A stretch of DNA of 64,000 nucleotides from Pseudomonadota bacterium (GTDB lineage: Bacteria; Pseudomonadota; Gammaproteobacteria; Burkholderiales; Burkholderiaceae_D). Each line of letters opens with the position of its first letter. Positions within the stretch are counted from its first letter, which is position 1. This document shows, one piece after another, positions 1-8,557 of the stretch. The position numbers and the translations under genes are program-made. The notes under the pieces were generated by a model. The model searched no databases. It was not told the origin of the DNA and worked only from the letters and a program-made list of their open reading frames with translations. The stretch spans positions 68,441 to 132,440 of the forward strand of contig JAEXJM010000044.1 of the NCBI GenBank assembly GCA_023449275.1, in the 5' to 3' direction.

Positions 1-7
1 CGCCGAC

Positions 8-37
8 TGTCGTACTGCCGGGTAGGGCTGTACGACA
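8..37. other. Inverted repeat at window edge downstream of dnaN
   Basis: Positions 8-15 and 30-37 form an 8-bp perfect inverted repeat with a 14-nt spacer. It lies just beyond the dnaN stop codon, where gyrB is commonly the next gene. No T-run follows in either direction, so calling it a terminator is not supported. The rest of 1-88 shows no gene. Confidence 0.3.
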
Positions 38-88
38 TGACTCAATGCAATGATCGATAAAATCATCAATAACGGGTCTGCTATGCGT

Positions 89-1195
89 CTAGATACGCAT
101 CGGCATAACAACATATTTGAAATCTGCATTATCCGGAACGGAGACCAGTGCGGACGAGTTGGCATCACCCAACTCGATACTGACCTGTTCGCTTTTCAGA
201 TTTCCCAGGACATCCAGAAGATAGGTGACATTGAATCCGATATCGATGCTGTCACCGTTATAGTCGAGTTCGATTTCCTCGATTGCCTCTTCCTGATCGG
301 CATTGGTAGAACTGATTTTCAGGCTGCCGGGTGCCAGAATGCAGCGGATACCCTTGAACTTGTCGCTTGTCATGATAGCGGCACGTTGCAGTGCTCTTTG
401 CAGCTGTTCACGGGAAAGCGTGAATTTGTTTTTGTATCCCTTCGGAATGACACGGGTATAGTCAGGGAATTTGCCTTCGACCAGTTTCGAAATCAATTCG
501 ACGTCACCGAAAACGAAACGAACCTGGCCGCCGGAAAAGTCGATACGAACCGGTTCTTCGCTGTCTTCGAGCAATCTCTGCAATTCAAGAATCGTTTTGC
601 GCGGGATAATGACGTCGTTTTTGGAAAATTCCTGGTCTGTTTCCATCTGGCAGAAGGCCAGCCGATGGCCGTCTGTCGCGACAGCCGTCATTTTTTTGCC
701 ATCGACCTGCAAGAGCAAGCCATTCAGGTAATAACGGATGTCTTGCTGTGCCATCGAGAAATAAACCATACCCAGCAAATTTTTCAGTGCTTTTTGCGAA
801 ACCGTGACAGAAGTTTCATATTCAGCCGGCTGGGAGACGATTGGAAAGTCTTCAGCAGGAAGGGTCTGGAGGGAAAAACGTGATTTGCCGGCGGAAACCG
901 CAAGACGCTTGTCATTTAAGGTGATCGCGATATCGGAAGTATCCGGCAATGCACGGAGAATGTCGAGAAGCTTGCGTGCAGCCACGGTTGTCGTTCCGTT
1001 TCCCTCATTGGTACCGATATCGGCATGCGTGACGATCTGTATTTCAGTGTCCGTTGAAAGGAAAGAAACGGCTTCACCTTCTTTTCTGATCAGAATATTG
1101 GCCAGAATCGGCAGGGTATGCCTGCGTTCCACGATACCGCTTACGATCTGTAATGGGCGAAGAAGATTGTCTCTGCCGGTTTTTACCAGTTGCAT
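89..1195 (-). CDS. dnaN: DNA polymerase III subunit beta (sliding clamp)
   Basis: Encodes the ring-shaped processivity clamp that tethers DNA polymerase III to DNA. The 368-residue product matches the usual 366-370. It starts MQLVKTGRDNLLRPLQ, the typical clamp N-terminus, and ends in VVMPMRI, the conserved clamp C-terminus. The frame stays open upstream to 1258, but that would overlap dnaA. The ATG at 1195 has an AAGGAT Shine-Dalgarno sequence at good spacing, so I use it. It lies 59 bp downstream of dnaA on the same strand with no obvious promoter in the gap, which suggests a dnaA-dnaN operon. Confidence 0.97.
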   Translation of the reverse strand: MQLVKTGRDNLLRPLQIVSGIVERRHTLPILANILIRKEGEAVSFLSTDTEIQIVTHADIGTNEGNGTTTVAARKLLDILRALPDTSDIAITLNDKRLAVSAGKSRFSLQTLPAEDFPIVSQPAEYETSVTVSQKALKNLLGMVYFSMAQQDIRYYLNGLLLQVDGKKMTAVATDGHRLAFCQMETDQEFSKNDVIIPRKTILELQRLLEDSEEPVRIDFSGGQVRFVFGDVELISKLVEGKFPDYTRVIPKGYKNKFTLSREQLQRALQRAAIMTSDKFKGIRCILAPGSLKISSTNADQEEAIEEIELDYNGDSIDIGFNVTYLLDVLGNLKSEQVSIELGDANSSALVSVPDNADFKYVVMPMRI

Positions 1196-1254
1196 GTTCT
1201 TATCCTTGAAAATTTGATTGTTCTTTATCCCAAGATCTTTCAATTGTATTGCTG

Positions 1255-2637
1255 TCAACCTTTAAGAGTTTGTTCCAGCACATGAAGCTCATGATTGCAT
1301 TCAGGATTTTTCAATCTGTCCTGTGCAATTTTGCGAACCGCGTGCAAAACAGTCGTATGGTCACGCCCACCAAACAATTCACCGATCTCGGGCAGGCTTT
1401 TTTGAGTCAATTCTTTCGTTAAATACATAGCGATCTGACGTGGCCTTGCAATATTGGCAGGGCGTCTTTTCGAATACATGTCGGCGACCTTGATACGGAA
1501 AAAGTCTGCGACGGTTTTCTGAATGTTTTCCACAGAAATCTGGCGATTCTGTACATTTAACAAATCCTTTAAGGCTTCCTTGGTCAACTCGATAGTGATG
1601 TCGCGGCCATGAAAGCGGGAAAAGGCCAGTATCTTTCTCAATGCGCCTTCAAGTTCACGGACATTTGACCTGAGGTGTTTCGCCACGAAAAAGGCAACGT
1701 CGTCGGAAAGCCGTATGCCTTCCTGGCTGGCTTTCCTGATCAGAATGGCGACACGCATTTCCAGTTCGGGCGGTTCAATGGCAACGGTCAGTCCAGAGTC
1801 GAAACGGGACGTCAGCCGGTCATCCATCCCTGAAATTTCCTTTGGATACGTATCGCTGGTGATGATGATCTGTTTGCGTGCCGCAATCAGCGCTTCAAAG
1901 GCATAAAAAAATTCTTCCTGTGTACGGCTTTTTCCAGAGAAAAACTGCACATCGTCGATCAGCAGCATATCAAGGGAGTGATAATACCGCTTGAAATCAT
2001 CGAATCCCTTGCGCTGGTAGGCCGTCACGACATCGCGAACGTATTGTTCGGCATGGATGTAGCGTATCTTTGCAGAAGGCGTATCGGCCAGAACCTGATT
2101 GCCGATGGCATGGATCAGGTGAGTCTTGCCAAGGCCAACGCCACCGAACAGATAAAGCGGGTTATACGAAACGCCCGGATTGTTGGCGACCTGAATGGCT
2201 GCGGCACGGGCCAGCTGGTTTGCCTTGCCGGTGACGAAACTGTCGAAGGTCATTTCGGCATTGATCCGGCTTTGTTCACGTGTCGGTGTCTCGGAGACAG
2301 GAATCCTTTGATTCAATTCGACCGGTTCCGTAATGGCATTATCCGGAATGGATTTCGGCTGGGCCGATGCCTGTTTCGATGGAGACGCGGAACGGGTGGC
2401 GGGATTCAGCAAAAACTGGACTTCAACCGTCGACTCCAGAAACTGGCAGGCCAAGGCAGTAATACGATCGGCATATTGGGTCTTTACCCAATCCAGTTTG
2501 AAACGGTTGGGAGCGGCAACCCGCAATATGCCGTCATTGTAGTCAAGCGGCACAAGTGGCTTGATCCAGGCGCTATACTGCTGTGGCGTCAATTCCGATT
2601 CCAGTTGGGACAAGCAGTTCTGCCAAAAATTTTCCAT
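1255..2637 (-). CDS. dnaA: Chromosomal replication initiator protein DnaA
   Basis: AAA+ ATPase that binds DnaA boxes at oriC and melts the origin. The 460 residues show the standard order: N-terminal domain I (about 1-85), a Pro/Ser/Ala-rich linker, an AAA+ domain with Walker A (GGVGLGKTH) and Walker B (LLIDDVQF), and the C-terminal DNA-binding domain with the DnaA signature around GGRDHTTVLHAVRKI. It is transcribed away from rpmH and followed by dnaN. The only perfect DnaA box in the upstream spacer suggests autoregulation, which is typical of the family. Confidence 0.98.
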   Translation of the reverse strand: MENFWQNCLSQLESELTPQQYSAWIKPLVPLDYNDGILRVAAPNRFKLDWVKTQYADRITALACQFLESTVEVQFLLNPATRSASPSKQASAQPKSIPDNAITEPVELNQRIPVSETPTREQSRINAEMTFDSFVTGKANQLARAAAIQVANNPGVSYNPLYLFGGVGLGKTHLIHAIGNQVLADTPSAKIRYIHAEQYVRDVVTAYQRKGFDDFKRYYHSLDMLLIDDVQFFSGKSRTQEEFFYAFEALIAARKQIIITSDTYPKEISGMDDRLTSRFDSGLTVAIEPPELEMRVAILIRKASQEGIRLSDDVAFFVAKHLRSNVRELEGALRKILAFSRFHGRDITIELTKEALKDLLNVQNRQISVENIQKTVADFFRIKVADMYSKRRPANIARPRQIAMYLTKELTQKSLPEIGELFGGRDHTTVLHAVRKIAQDRLKNPECNHELHVLEQTLKG

Positions 2638-3005
2638 AATTCCAATCGACTAAACATCGGTTACCGGTTGACTTTTTCCAGCAGAAATATTGCCATTGTT
2701 CCGGACATGAAAAATGCGGATGCACTGTCCATTGAAAGTCAAAAAATCGATAAACACTTTTCTAATAAGTGACTATTTTACCTTGAATTAGGCTAGTTAT
2801 CCACAGGCTTCGTCTGTTTTTTAACCTATTTCTGCCATGAAATACAGATTCATATTGACAGGATAGGGAAAATTACGGTCTAATCATTGGTTCCTTGCGC
2901 ATAATCGGTGTCTTGTCACGGTTATTATGACCGATCAGCCGACATTTTAACGGGACAGGCGGCGCCAGATTTTGAATTTTTTTTGCTGATATTAGCGAGA
3001 CCATC
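2638..3005. other. dnaA-rpmH intergenic region, candidate oriC and dnaA promoter region
   Basis: A 368-bp AT-rich spacer between divergent dnaA and rpmH, the position of oriC in many bacteria. I find a single perfect DnaA box and no second close match. It must hold the promoters for both flanking genes, although no unambiguous -35/-10 pair stands out. Calling it oriC is an inference from position, and the scarcity of boxes counts against it. Confidence 0.45.
2797..2805 (+). promoter_or_regulatory. DnaA box
   Basis: A perfect match to the consensus TTATCCACA. It lies about 160 bp upstream of the dnaA start codon and about 200 bp upstream of rpmH. Confidence 0.7.
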
Positions 3006-3140
3006 ATGAAACGTACTTATCAACCTTCAGTTGTGCGTCGTAAACGCACTCATGGCTTCCGTGCCCGTATGGCGACCAAAAACGGCCGTGCCGTTTTAAA
3101 CGCACGTCGTGCCAAAGGCCGCAAGCGTTTGGCGGTATAA
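3006..3140 (+). CDS. rpmH: 50S ribosomal protein L34
   Basis: A 44-residue, highly basic protein of the large ribosomal subunit. It begins MKRTYQPSVVRRKRTHGF and ends KGRKRLAV, which is diagnostic of bacterial L34. It is first in the rpmH-rnpA-yidD-yidC series. It is too short for a 60-residue ORF cut-off, so it was read directly from the sequence. Confidence 0.97.
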   Translation: MKRTYQPSVVRRKRTHGFRARMATKNGRAVLNARRAKGRKRLAV

Positions 3141-3165
3141 AACCAGACGATGTTTTGCTGGTTGT

Positions 3166-3543
3166 GTGAACAGAAATTTTTCTTCCGATCGGCGTATCGT
3201 TAAAACGGATGATTTTTCATCCGTTTTTCGTATGCGTCCCTGCGGACGGACGAGACACTTTGTTTTGAATCCCCCCCCCACCCCGTTCAAAAATCCACGA
3301 CTCGGGATTGTTGTTGCCAAACGATTCGCGCAACGGGCCGTAACCCGCAACACAATCAAACGATTGTGTCGCGAAATATTCCGCTGTATACAAATTCCTG
3401 CAATGGATTGTATTATTCGTTTGACGTCGCCGGTTAACACACGGAAAGATCCTGCCACAAACAGGCAGTTGAAGCGCATTCTCAGGGCGGAACTGGATCA
3501 GTTGTTTGCCTCTTCAGGAATGAAACAGAAAAGCAGGCAGTGA
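3166..3543 (+). CDS. rnpA: Ribonuclease P protein component
   Basis: Protein subunit of RNase P, which helps the RNA subunit cut the 5' leader from pre-tRNAs. The family signature is seen in RAVTRNTIKRLCREIFR. A GTG start at 3166 gives 125 residues with a conserved Phe at residue 5, as in E. coli RnpA. An upstream ATG at 3109 would add 19 atypical residues and overlap rpmH. A run of nine C at 3271-3279, then A and four more C, encodes a Pro-rich stretch (NPPPTP). That is unusual for this protein, and a slip there would truncate it. yidD starts on the last base of the stop codon. Confidence 0.9.
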   Translation: MNRNFSSDRRIVKTDDFSSVFRMRPCGRTRHFVLNPPPTPFKNPRLGIVVAKRFAQRAVTRNTIKRLCREIFRCIQIPAMDCIIRLTSPVNTRKDPATNRQLKRILRAELDQLFASSGMKQKSRQ

Positions 3544-3821
3544 TGCAATCACCATTGAAATATCTGCTAATCGTTTTAATTCGGGGATATCAGTTGTGCA
3601 TTAGCCCATTCATAGGGCAAAATTGTCGTTTTTACCCGAGTTGTTCTCAATATGCAATCGAAGCCATTTCGGTACATGGCTGTTTGAAGGGCTGTTACCT
3701 CACTTTCATCCGGCTGTGCAAATGCCATCCCTTGCATCCGGGAGGAATTGATCCTGTCCCTGCGAGAAAATCCGGTTGTGCTTGTAGTTCATCATCGAAA
3801 GATGATGGCAAAGATATTTGA
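3543..3821 (+). CDS. yidD: Membrane protein insertion efficiency factor YidD
   Basis: A small membrane-associated protein that assists YidC-dependent insertion. The 92 residues carry the family hallmark: an amphipathic N-terminus, then FIGQNCRFYPSCSQYAIEA with conserved cysteines, then CHPLHPGGIDPVP. The ATG overlaps the rnpA stop by one base (TGATG), indicating translational coupling. The tail after about residue 75 (Cys/Ser/Lys-rich) is variable and of no known function. Confidence 0.93.
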   Translation: MQSPLKYLLIVLIRGYQLCISPFIGQNCRFYPSCSQYAIEAISVHGCLKGCYLTFIRLCKCHPLHPGGIDPVPARKSGCACSSSSKDDGKDI

Positions 3822-3831
3822 AAAGTAGATT

Positions 3832-5508
3832 ATGGAAGCCAAAAAACGTAGTACGTTGATACTGATACTAGCGGTTGCGCTTTTTTTCCTTTGGGACAAC
3901 TGGCAAGTACACAGAGGCGGTAAGTCCCTCATTTTTTCACAGGAAAAAACGCAAAAATCCGAAACCCAGACAGGTTTGCCTGAAGTTCCTGTCCAGACTT
4001 CATCCGTTTCCTCAGAAGATAATGACGGTACGGAGGCTTTAACCGTTGCCAAAAAGGAAGAAGCCAAAAAACAGCCTGCCGAACTGGTAACGATCACAAC
4101 CGATGTCTTCAAGGTTCAGATCAGTCCTGATGGCGGTGTATTCCAGAATCTGGAGTTGCTGAAATATCCGGACAATGTCGATTCCGAAAAGGACATGGTA
4201 CTCTTTGAATCGGCTCCCCCCAGAATTTATCTGGCACAGACCGGTTTGACGGGAGGTCTGTATCCGAATCACGCGACACGCTTCCATATCCTTCCCGGCG
4301 ACAGAACGCTTGGCGAGAACAGTGATGAAATCAGGCTGGTGATGAATGCCGAAAAAGACGGTGTCCGCCTGACCAAGACATATACTTTCAAACGCGGCAG
4401 TTATGTCGTGGACGTCGACCAGAAAGTCACGAACCTGAGCCATGAGCCGATCCATGCTTCCCTTTATCTGCAACTGCTCCGTGACAGCGAGAGACCGGAA
4501 GGACAGTCACGGTTTATCAGTACTTTTACGGGACCGGCGGTTTATTCCGAAGAAGACAAATTCCAGAAAGTCAAATTCGACAATATTGGTGAAGGAAGAA
4601 TGGATCACGTGACCAAGACCGACAATGGCTGGGTCGGTATGGTTCAGCATTATTTCGTTTCCGCCTTCATTCCACAGGATAAGGTCGCCCGCGAAAACTA
4701 TACGAAAAAAGTGGGCGAGAACCTGTACGCTATCGGTACGGTCATTCCATTGGGCACGATCGCTCCAAACGCCAGTGCTTCCAATGACTCGAAATTGTAT
4801 GTCGGGCCACAGGAATCCAGGTTGCTGGAAAAAACCGCTCCGGGCCTGGAACTGGTCAAGGATTATGGCTGGCTGACGATTATCGCCAAACCGATTTTCT
4901 GGCTGATGACTCAAATTCACAATGAAGTGGGCAACTGGGGTTGGACCATCATTCTGCTGACCTGTCTGATCAAGCTCGTCTTTGCACCGCTTTCAGCCGC
5001 CAGCTATCGCAGTATGGCGAGAATGAAGCAGTTCACGCCGAGAATCATGGAACTCCGCGAAAGATACAAGGATGACAAACAGCGCATGAACAAGGAATTG
5101 ATGAGCTTGTACAAGGCTGAAAAAATCAATCCGCTCGGGGGCTGTCTGCCAGTTGTCGTCCAGATTCCGGTCTTCATTTCCCTGTACTGGGTACTGCTTG
5201 CCAGCGTTGAAATCAGAAACGCGCCATGGCTGGGATGGATTCAGAATCTGGCTGCGCCCGATCCTTATTTCATCCTTCCGGTCATCATGGCTGGTTCCAT
5301 GTTCATCCAGCAAAAAATGAGCCCGCCACCGCCTGATCCATTGCAAGCGAAGATGATGATGTTTCTGCCGATCGCATTTTCGATCACATTCTTCTTCTTC
5401 CCGTCCGGTCTGGTTCTGTATTGGGTGGTCAACAATCTGTTGTCGATTGCACAGCAGTATTACATTACGAGAAAATATGGCAACCCGCAGCCCAAAAAGT
5501 CTGCCTGA
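3832..5508 (+). CDS. yidC: Membrane protein insertase YidC
   Basis: Inner-membrane insertase acting alone or with SecYEG. The 558 residues have the proteobacterial layout: an N-terminal membrane anchor (about 7-22), a large periplasmic domain (about 50-340) and the conserved five-helix insertase core from about 355. The core includes LVFAPLSAASYRSMARMKQ and NPLGGCLPVVVQIPVFISLY. The basic tail ends in PKKSA. It lies 10 bp downstream of yidD and is followed by a strong terminator. Confidence 0.97.
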   Translation: MEAKKRSTLILILAVALFFLWDNWQVHRGGKSLIFSQEKTQKSETQTGLPEVPVQTSSVSSEDNDGTEALTVAKKEEAKKQPAELVTITTDVFKVQISPDGGVFQNLELLKYPDNVDSEKDMVLFESAPPRIYLAQTGLTGGLYPNHATRFHILPGDRTLGENSDEIRLVMNAEKDGVRLTKTYTFKRGSYVVDVDQKVTNLSHEPIHASLYLQLLRDSERPEGQSRFISTFTGPAVYSEEDKFQKVKFDNIGEGRMDHVTKTDNGWVGMVQHYFVSAFIPQDKVARENYTKKVGENLYAIGTVIPLGTIAPNASASNDSKLYVGPQESRLLEKTAPGLELVKDYGWLTIIAKPIFWLMTQIHNEVGNWGWTIILLTCLIKLVFAPLSAASYRSMARMKQFTPRIMELRERYKDDKQRMNKELMSLYKAEKINPLGGCLPVVVQIPVFISLYWVLLASVEIRNAPWLGWIQNLAAPDPYFILPVIMAGSMFIQQKMSPPPPDPLQAKMMMFLPIAFSITFFFFPSGLVLYWVVNNLLSIAQQYYITRKYGNPQPKKSA

Positions 5509-5525
5509 ACCATTTTTTCCTGAAA

Positions 5526-5557
5526 CAAAAAAAGCCCGTGCTTGCATGGGCTTTTTT
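5526..5557 (+). terminator. Rho-independent terminator after yidC
   Basis: A GC-rich hairpin (AAAAGCCCGTG against CATGGGCTTTT, one mismatch) with a CTTG-type loop, followed by a T-run. It ends the rpmH-yidC transcription unit. Confidence 0.85.
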
Positions 5558-5580
5558 ATGAGTGAATTGCGGATTCATTG

Positions 5581-6297
5581 ATGATCTGGTTATTTGACCT
5601 CGACAATACCCTTCATAATGCCTCTGTTTCGATATTCCCCAAAATCAGCGAAAATATGAACGCTTATTTTGCGGAGAAATATTGTGCCGGAGGCATGGTG
5701 CTGACTTCGGAAGAAGCGGACAGGCTTCGTATTGATTTCTGGAAGCGTTTCGGCGCGACATTACTTGGAGTCAGCCGGATTTATAACGGAGATGCCAGGG
5801 AGTTTCTGGAACGGGCGCACCGCTTTGACAATCTGGATTCGATGGTTTATGCAGAAAGGGGATTGATACCGCTGTTCAGAAATCTGCCGGGTAAAAAAAT
5901 CCTTTTGACGAATTCGGCCCGTGCCTATTCGAAAGAGGTGCTCCGCATTTTGGGCCTGCTGCCTTATTTCGATTCACACGTCCCGATTGAATCGATGAGG
6001 GTGCACGGGAAACTGGAACCAAAACCATCCAGAAAATTCTTTCGCAAATTGTTGATGCGTGAAAAAATACGGCCTTCCGAATGCATACTGGTTGAAGACA
6101 ATGCCCATATACTGAAAGTGGCGAAAACACTGGGAATGAAAACGGTTCTTGTCACCCAATATCTGAATATCAGCCGACATTCCCATCATGCTTATCCGGT
6201 TGTGCAGAGAAAAGTACCATTTTCAAAACCAGATTATGTGGATTTGAAAGTTTCATCCGTCCGACAGCTGACACGACGTTTAAACCGAATTCATTAA
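5581..6297 (+). CDS. HAD-family pyrimidine 5'-nucleotidase-like hydrolase
   Basis: A haloacid-dehalogenase phosphatase of 238 residues. Motif I is FDLDNTLHN near the N-terminus (nucleophile Asp in DLDNT), motif II is LLTNSARAY, motif III is the Lys in KLEPKPS, and motif IV is ILVEDNAHIL. The layout matches the SDT1-like pyrimidine 5'-nucleotidase subgroup, common next to slmA in betaproteobacteria. I place the start at the ATG at 5581; the TTG immediately upstream is less likely. The substrate is not shown by the sequence. Confidence 0.88.
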   Translation: MIWLFDLDNTLHNASVSIFPKISENMNAYFAEKYCAGGMVLTSEEADRLRIDFWKRFGATLLGVSRIYNGDAREFLERAHRFDNLDSMVYAERGLIPLFRNLPGKKILLTNSARAYSKEVLRILGLLPYFDSHVPIESMRVHGKLEPKPSRKFFRKLLMREKIRPSECILVEDNAHILKVAKTLGMKTVLVTQYLNISRHSHHAYPVVQRKVPFSKPDYVDLKVSSVRQLTRRLNRIH

Positions 6298-6319
6298 TTC
6301 TTTTCATATTCTATCAATC

Positions 6320-6895
6320 ATGGGAACATCCAAATCCGGAGAAAGAAAACTGCAAATTCTGCAGGCATTGGCACAAATGCTTGAACAGCCGCGTAGTGAA
6401 AAGATAACGACCGCTGCACTTGCCCGGCATCTTGATCTGTCTGAAGCTGCCCTGTACCGCCATTTTGCAAGCAAGGCACAGATGTTTGAAGGCTTGATTG
6501 AATTCATCGAATCGAGCATCTTCGGTCTGATCAACCAGATCGAGGAAAAAGAAGAAAATGGATTGTTGCAGGCACAGTCCATTTCCATGCTGGTCCTGAA
6601 CTTTGCAGAAAAAAATCCGGGTATGACACGTGTCATGACAGGGGATGCCCTGATCAATGAAGACGCACGTCTCCAGACGCGCATGAACCGGTTTTTCGAC
6701 CGTGTCGAACTGGCTTTGAAACAGAGCATGAAAATTGCCTCAGTGCAGGGGCAGTTCCGGGAAGAAGATATCAATCACAGAAGCAATCTGTTGATGAGTT
6801 ATCTGATAGGACGCCTGTTCAGGTTCGTCAAGACCCAGTTCAGACAGAATCCGACTGAAGACATGGCCTGCCAGATCAATTTCATATTAAGCTGA
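6320..6895 (+). CDS. slmA: Nucleoid occlusion factor SlmA (TetR family)
   Basis: A TetR-fold DNA-binding protein that blocks FtsZ ring assembly over the nucleoid. The 191 residues open with a helix-turn-helix (ITTAALARHLDLSEAALYRHFASKAQMFEGL) typical of SlmA. The C-terminal domain follows the SlmA pattern (NPGMTRVMTGDAL, NRFFDRVE, RGxLxRFVKTQFR-like). It lies 22 bp after the nucleotidase gene. No clear Shine-Dalgarno sequence is visible. Confidence 0.93.
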   Translation: MGTSKSGERKLQILQALAQMLEQPRSEKITTAALARHLDLSEAALYRHFASKAQMFEGLIEFIESSIFGLINQIEEKEENGLLQAQSISMLVLNFAEKNPGMTRVMTGDALINEDARLQTRMNRFFDRVELALKQSMKIASVQGQFREEDINHRSNLLMSYLIGRLFRFVKTQFRQNPTEDMACQINFILS

Positions 6896-7035
6896 TGCAC
6901 CGTAAAATCGGATTGTCGTGACTGGCAACATCTTGTATTGTAGCCGGCCACAAGTCCTGTGCCTGTTTTTCATCGTTGTTTTTTACCGGATTTCGGGAGC
7001 GAAGAAACAGTTTTCGAGCCAATGGAGTGGATGAC

Positions 7036-7830
7036 ATGCAGGAGATCATTATTGCCCTGACCGCCGGTTTTTTCATCGGCCATGTCCTTCATCGCCTGAT
7101 GTCAGGTATCGTTCATACTATCCGTGAAAAAGAAGCCTCTTTTGAACCTGGTACAATCGTCCGTGTTCCTGTCAAGGAAGCTCCTTTTTCTGAACGTTCA
7201 TCTGAAAACGGCTTGACCGTTTTCCGTGAAAAATATCTTTGCCCCCGGTTCGGAAACGACCGATACGGCAAATGTCCTGCTGGAAGAAGGGGCAGTATTA
7301 TCCTGATAACCTCACTGTTCTGTGCCGTTACCGTATATCATTTCGGCATGACGTTTACAGCGCTGGCTGTCTTGCTATCCCTATGCTTTCTGATCTTGCT
7401 GGGATTTATCGATGCGGAAACCGGTTATCTTCCCGATTGTCTGACATATCCGTTCCTGTGGGCCGGATTGCTTGTTAATGTAAAGTCGGTATTTGTTCCA
7501 CTCCAAACAGCCGTCATAAGTGCCGCATCCGTTTATCTGGTTTGTGAAATAACGAATGCTTCCTTCAGATTTTTCTCTGGCAAAGATGGAATGGGTCACG
7601 GCGACTTCAAGATGATCGCCGCTCTTGGGGCATGGTTTGGTTGGGTATCCCTGATTTTTATCGTTATCATGGCGTCCCTTCTGGCCATTCTGGCAGGATT
7701 GGTCAGAATGATGTCAGGACGACAGGGTTTTAATGAATATTTTCCATTCGGGCCTTATCTGGCGGCTGCAGCGGTTCCGGTTCTTCTGTTTGGAAGGATG
7801 TTTATGCAGAACCTGAATGATTTTTCTTAA
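7036..7830 (+). CDS. pilD: Prepilin peptidase (type IV leader peptidase), N-terminal domain degenerate
   Basis: An inner-membrane aspartic protease family that cleaves type IV prepilin leaders. Both catalytic Asp motifs are present: FIDAETGYLPD and GKDGMGHGDFK. At least six hydrophobic segments follow residue about 85. The N-terminal part is abnormal. The usual GSFLNVxxYR motif and four-Cys zinc site of the methylase domain are not recognisable; only a weak CPRF...KCPAGRR stretch remains. The start used is the ATG at 7036, preceded by TGGAGTGG; a longer frame begins at 6976. The pilB and pilC genes that normally precede pilD are absent from this window. Peptidase activity is plausible; methylation is doubtful. 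Confidence 0.82.
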   Translation: MQEIIIALTAGFFIGHVLHRLMSGIVHTIREKEASFEPGTIVRVPVKEAPFSERSSENGLTVFREKYLCPRFGNDRYGKCPAGRRGSIILITSLFCAVTVYHFGMTFTALAVLLSLCFLILLGFIDAETGYLPDCLTYPFLWAGLLVNVKSVFVPLQTAVISAASVYLVCEITNASFRFFSGKDGMGHGDFKMIAALGAWFGWVSLIFIVIMASLLAILAGLVRMMSGRQGFNEYFPFGPYLAAAAVPVLLFGRMFMQNLNDFS

Positions 7831-7856
7831 ATTTTTTGACGAAGAATTTGCCTAAA

Positions 7857-8477
7857 ATGAGTTACGAGGATTTTTCAATCGTTTTGACTGGCGGAATCGG
7901 AAGTGGAAAAAGCATGATCGCCAGTCTGTTTTCTGAATTGGGGGCCACGGTTATCGATACAGATGATGTGGCACGCAGGCTGACACTTTCGGGAGGCGCC
8001 GGAATCGGGCCGATACGGGATGCCTTTGGGGAAAAATACATTCAGGCTGATGGCGCGATGAATCGTTCGCTGATGCGTGAACTGGTATTTTCCAAACCGG
8101 AAGAGCGCTTGAAGCTGGAAGCGATTCTGCATCCACTGATCAGAAAAGGGGCACTTGAGTTGGCAGAAGCGGCAACAGGGACTTATGTCATATTCGTCAT
8201 CCCGCTTCTGGTAGAGCGCCCGGTCTGGTGCGGTATGGGCACGCGCATTCTGACTGTGGATTGTCCCGAAGAATTGCAGATTGAACGAGTCATGAAACGA
8301 AACAACATGAGCCGCGAGCAGGTCAGGGCCATTATGGCGACGCAAGCGACACGTCAGCAGCGGCTGGCAGTTGCGGACGATGTCATCGTAAATGACCGAA
8401 GCGTGGAAGAAGTCAGAAAAGAAGTAGTCAATTTGCATGCAAAATATACTGCAATAATCCGGAAAACCGGTTTATGA
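7857..8477 (+). CDS. coaE: Dephospho-CoA kinase
   Basis: Catalyses the last step of coenzyme A synthesis, ATP-dependent 3'-phosphorylation of dephospho-CoA. The 206 residues show the P-loop GGIGSGKS near the start, then VIDTDDVARRL (substrate-binding Asp-Asp), VIPLLVE and RMxTQATRQQRLAVADDVIVND, all typical of CoaE. The ATG at 7857 is chosen; the frame also has a TTG at 7836. It follows the prepilin peptidase gene by 26 bp, the usual betaproteobacterial order. Confidence 0.95.
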   Translation: MSYEDFSIVLTGGIGSGKSMIASLFSELGATVIDTDDVARRLTLSGGAGIGPIRDAFGEKYIQADGAMNRSLMRELVFSKPEERLKLEAILHPLIRKGALELAEAATGTYVIFVIPLLVERPVWCGMGTRILTVDCPEELQIERVMKRNNMSREQVRAIMATQATRQQRLAVADDVIVNDRSVEEVRKEVVNLHAKYTAIIRKTGL

Positions 8478-8557
8478 GACCGCTTTGTTTGTAATTTTTC
8501 CATGCATCGTTCAGAATCTTACTTAAATGAAACATCGGAATTGAAAGAGGAATCACT

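Noticed and set aside
1196..1258. 21-codon N-terminal extension of dnaN
   Set aside because: It would overlap dnaA. The clamp family begins at the Met at 1195, which has a good Shine-Dalgarno sequence.
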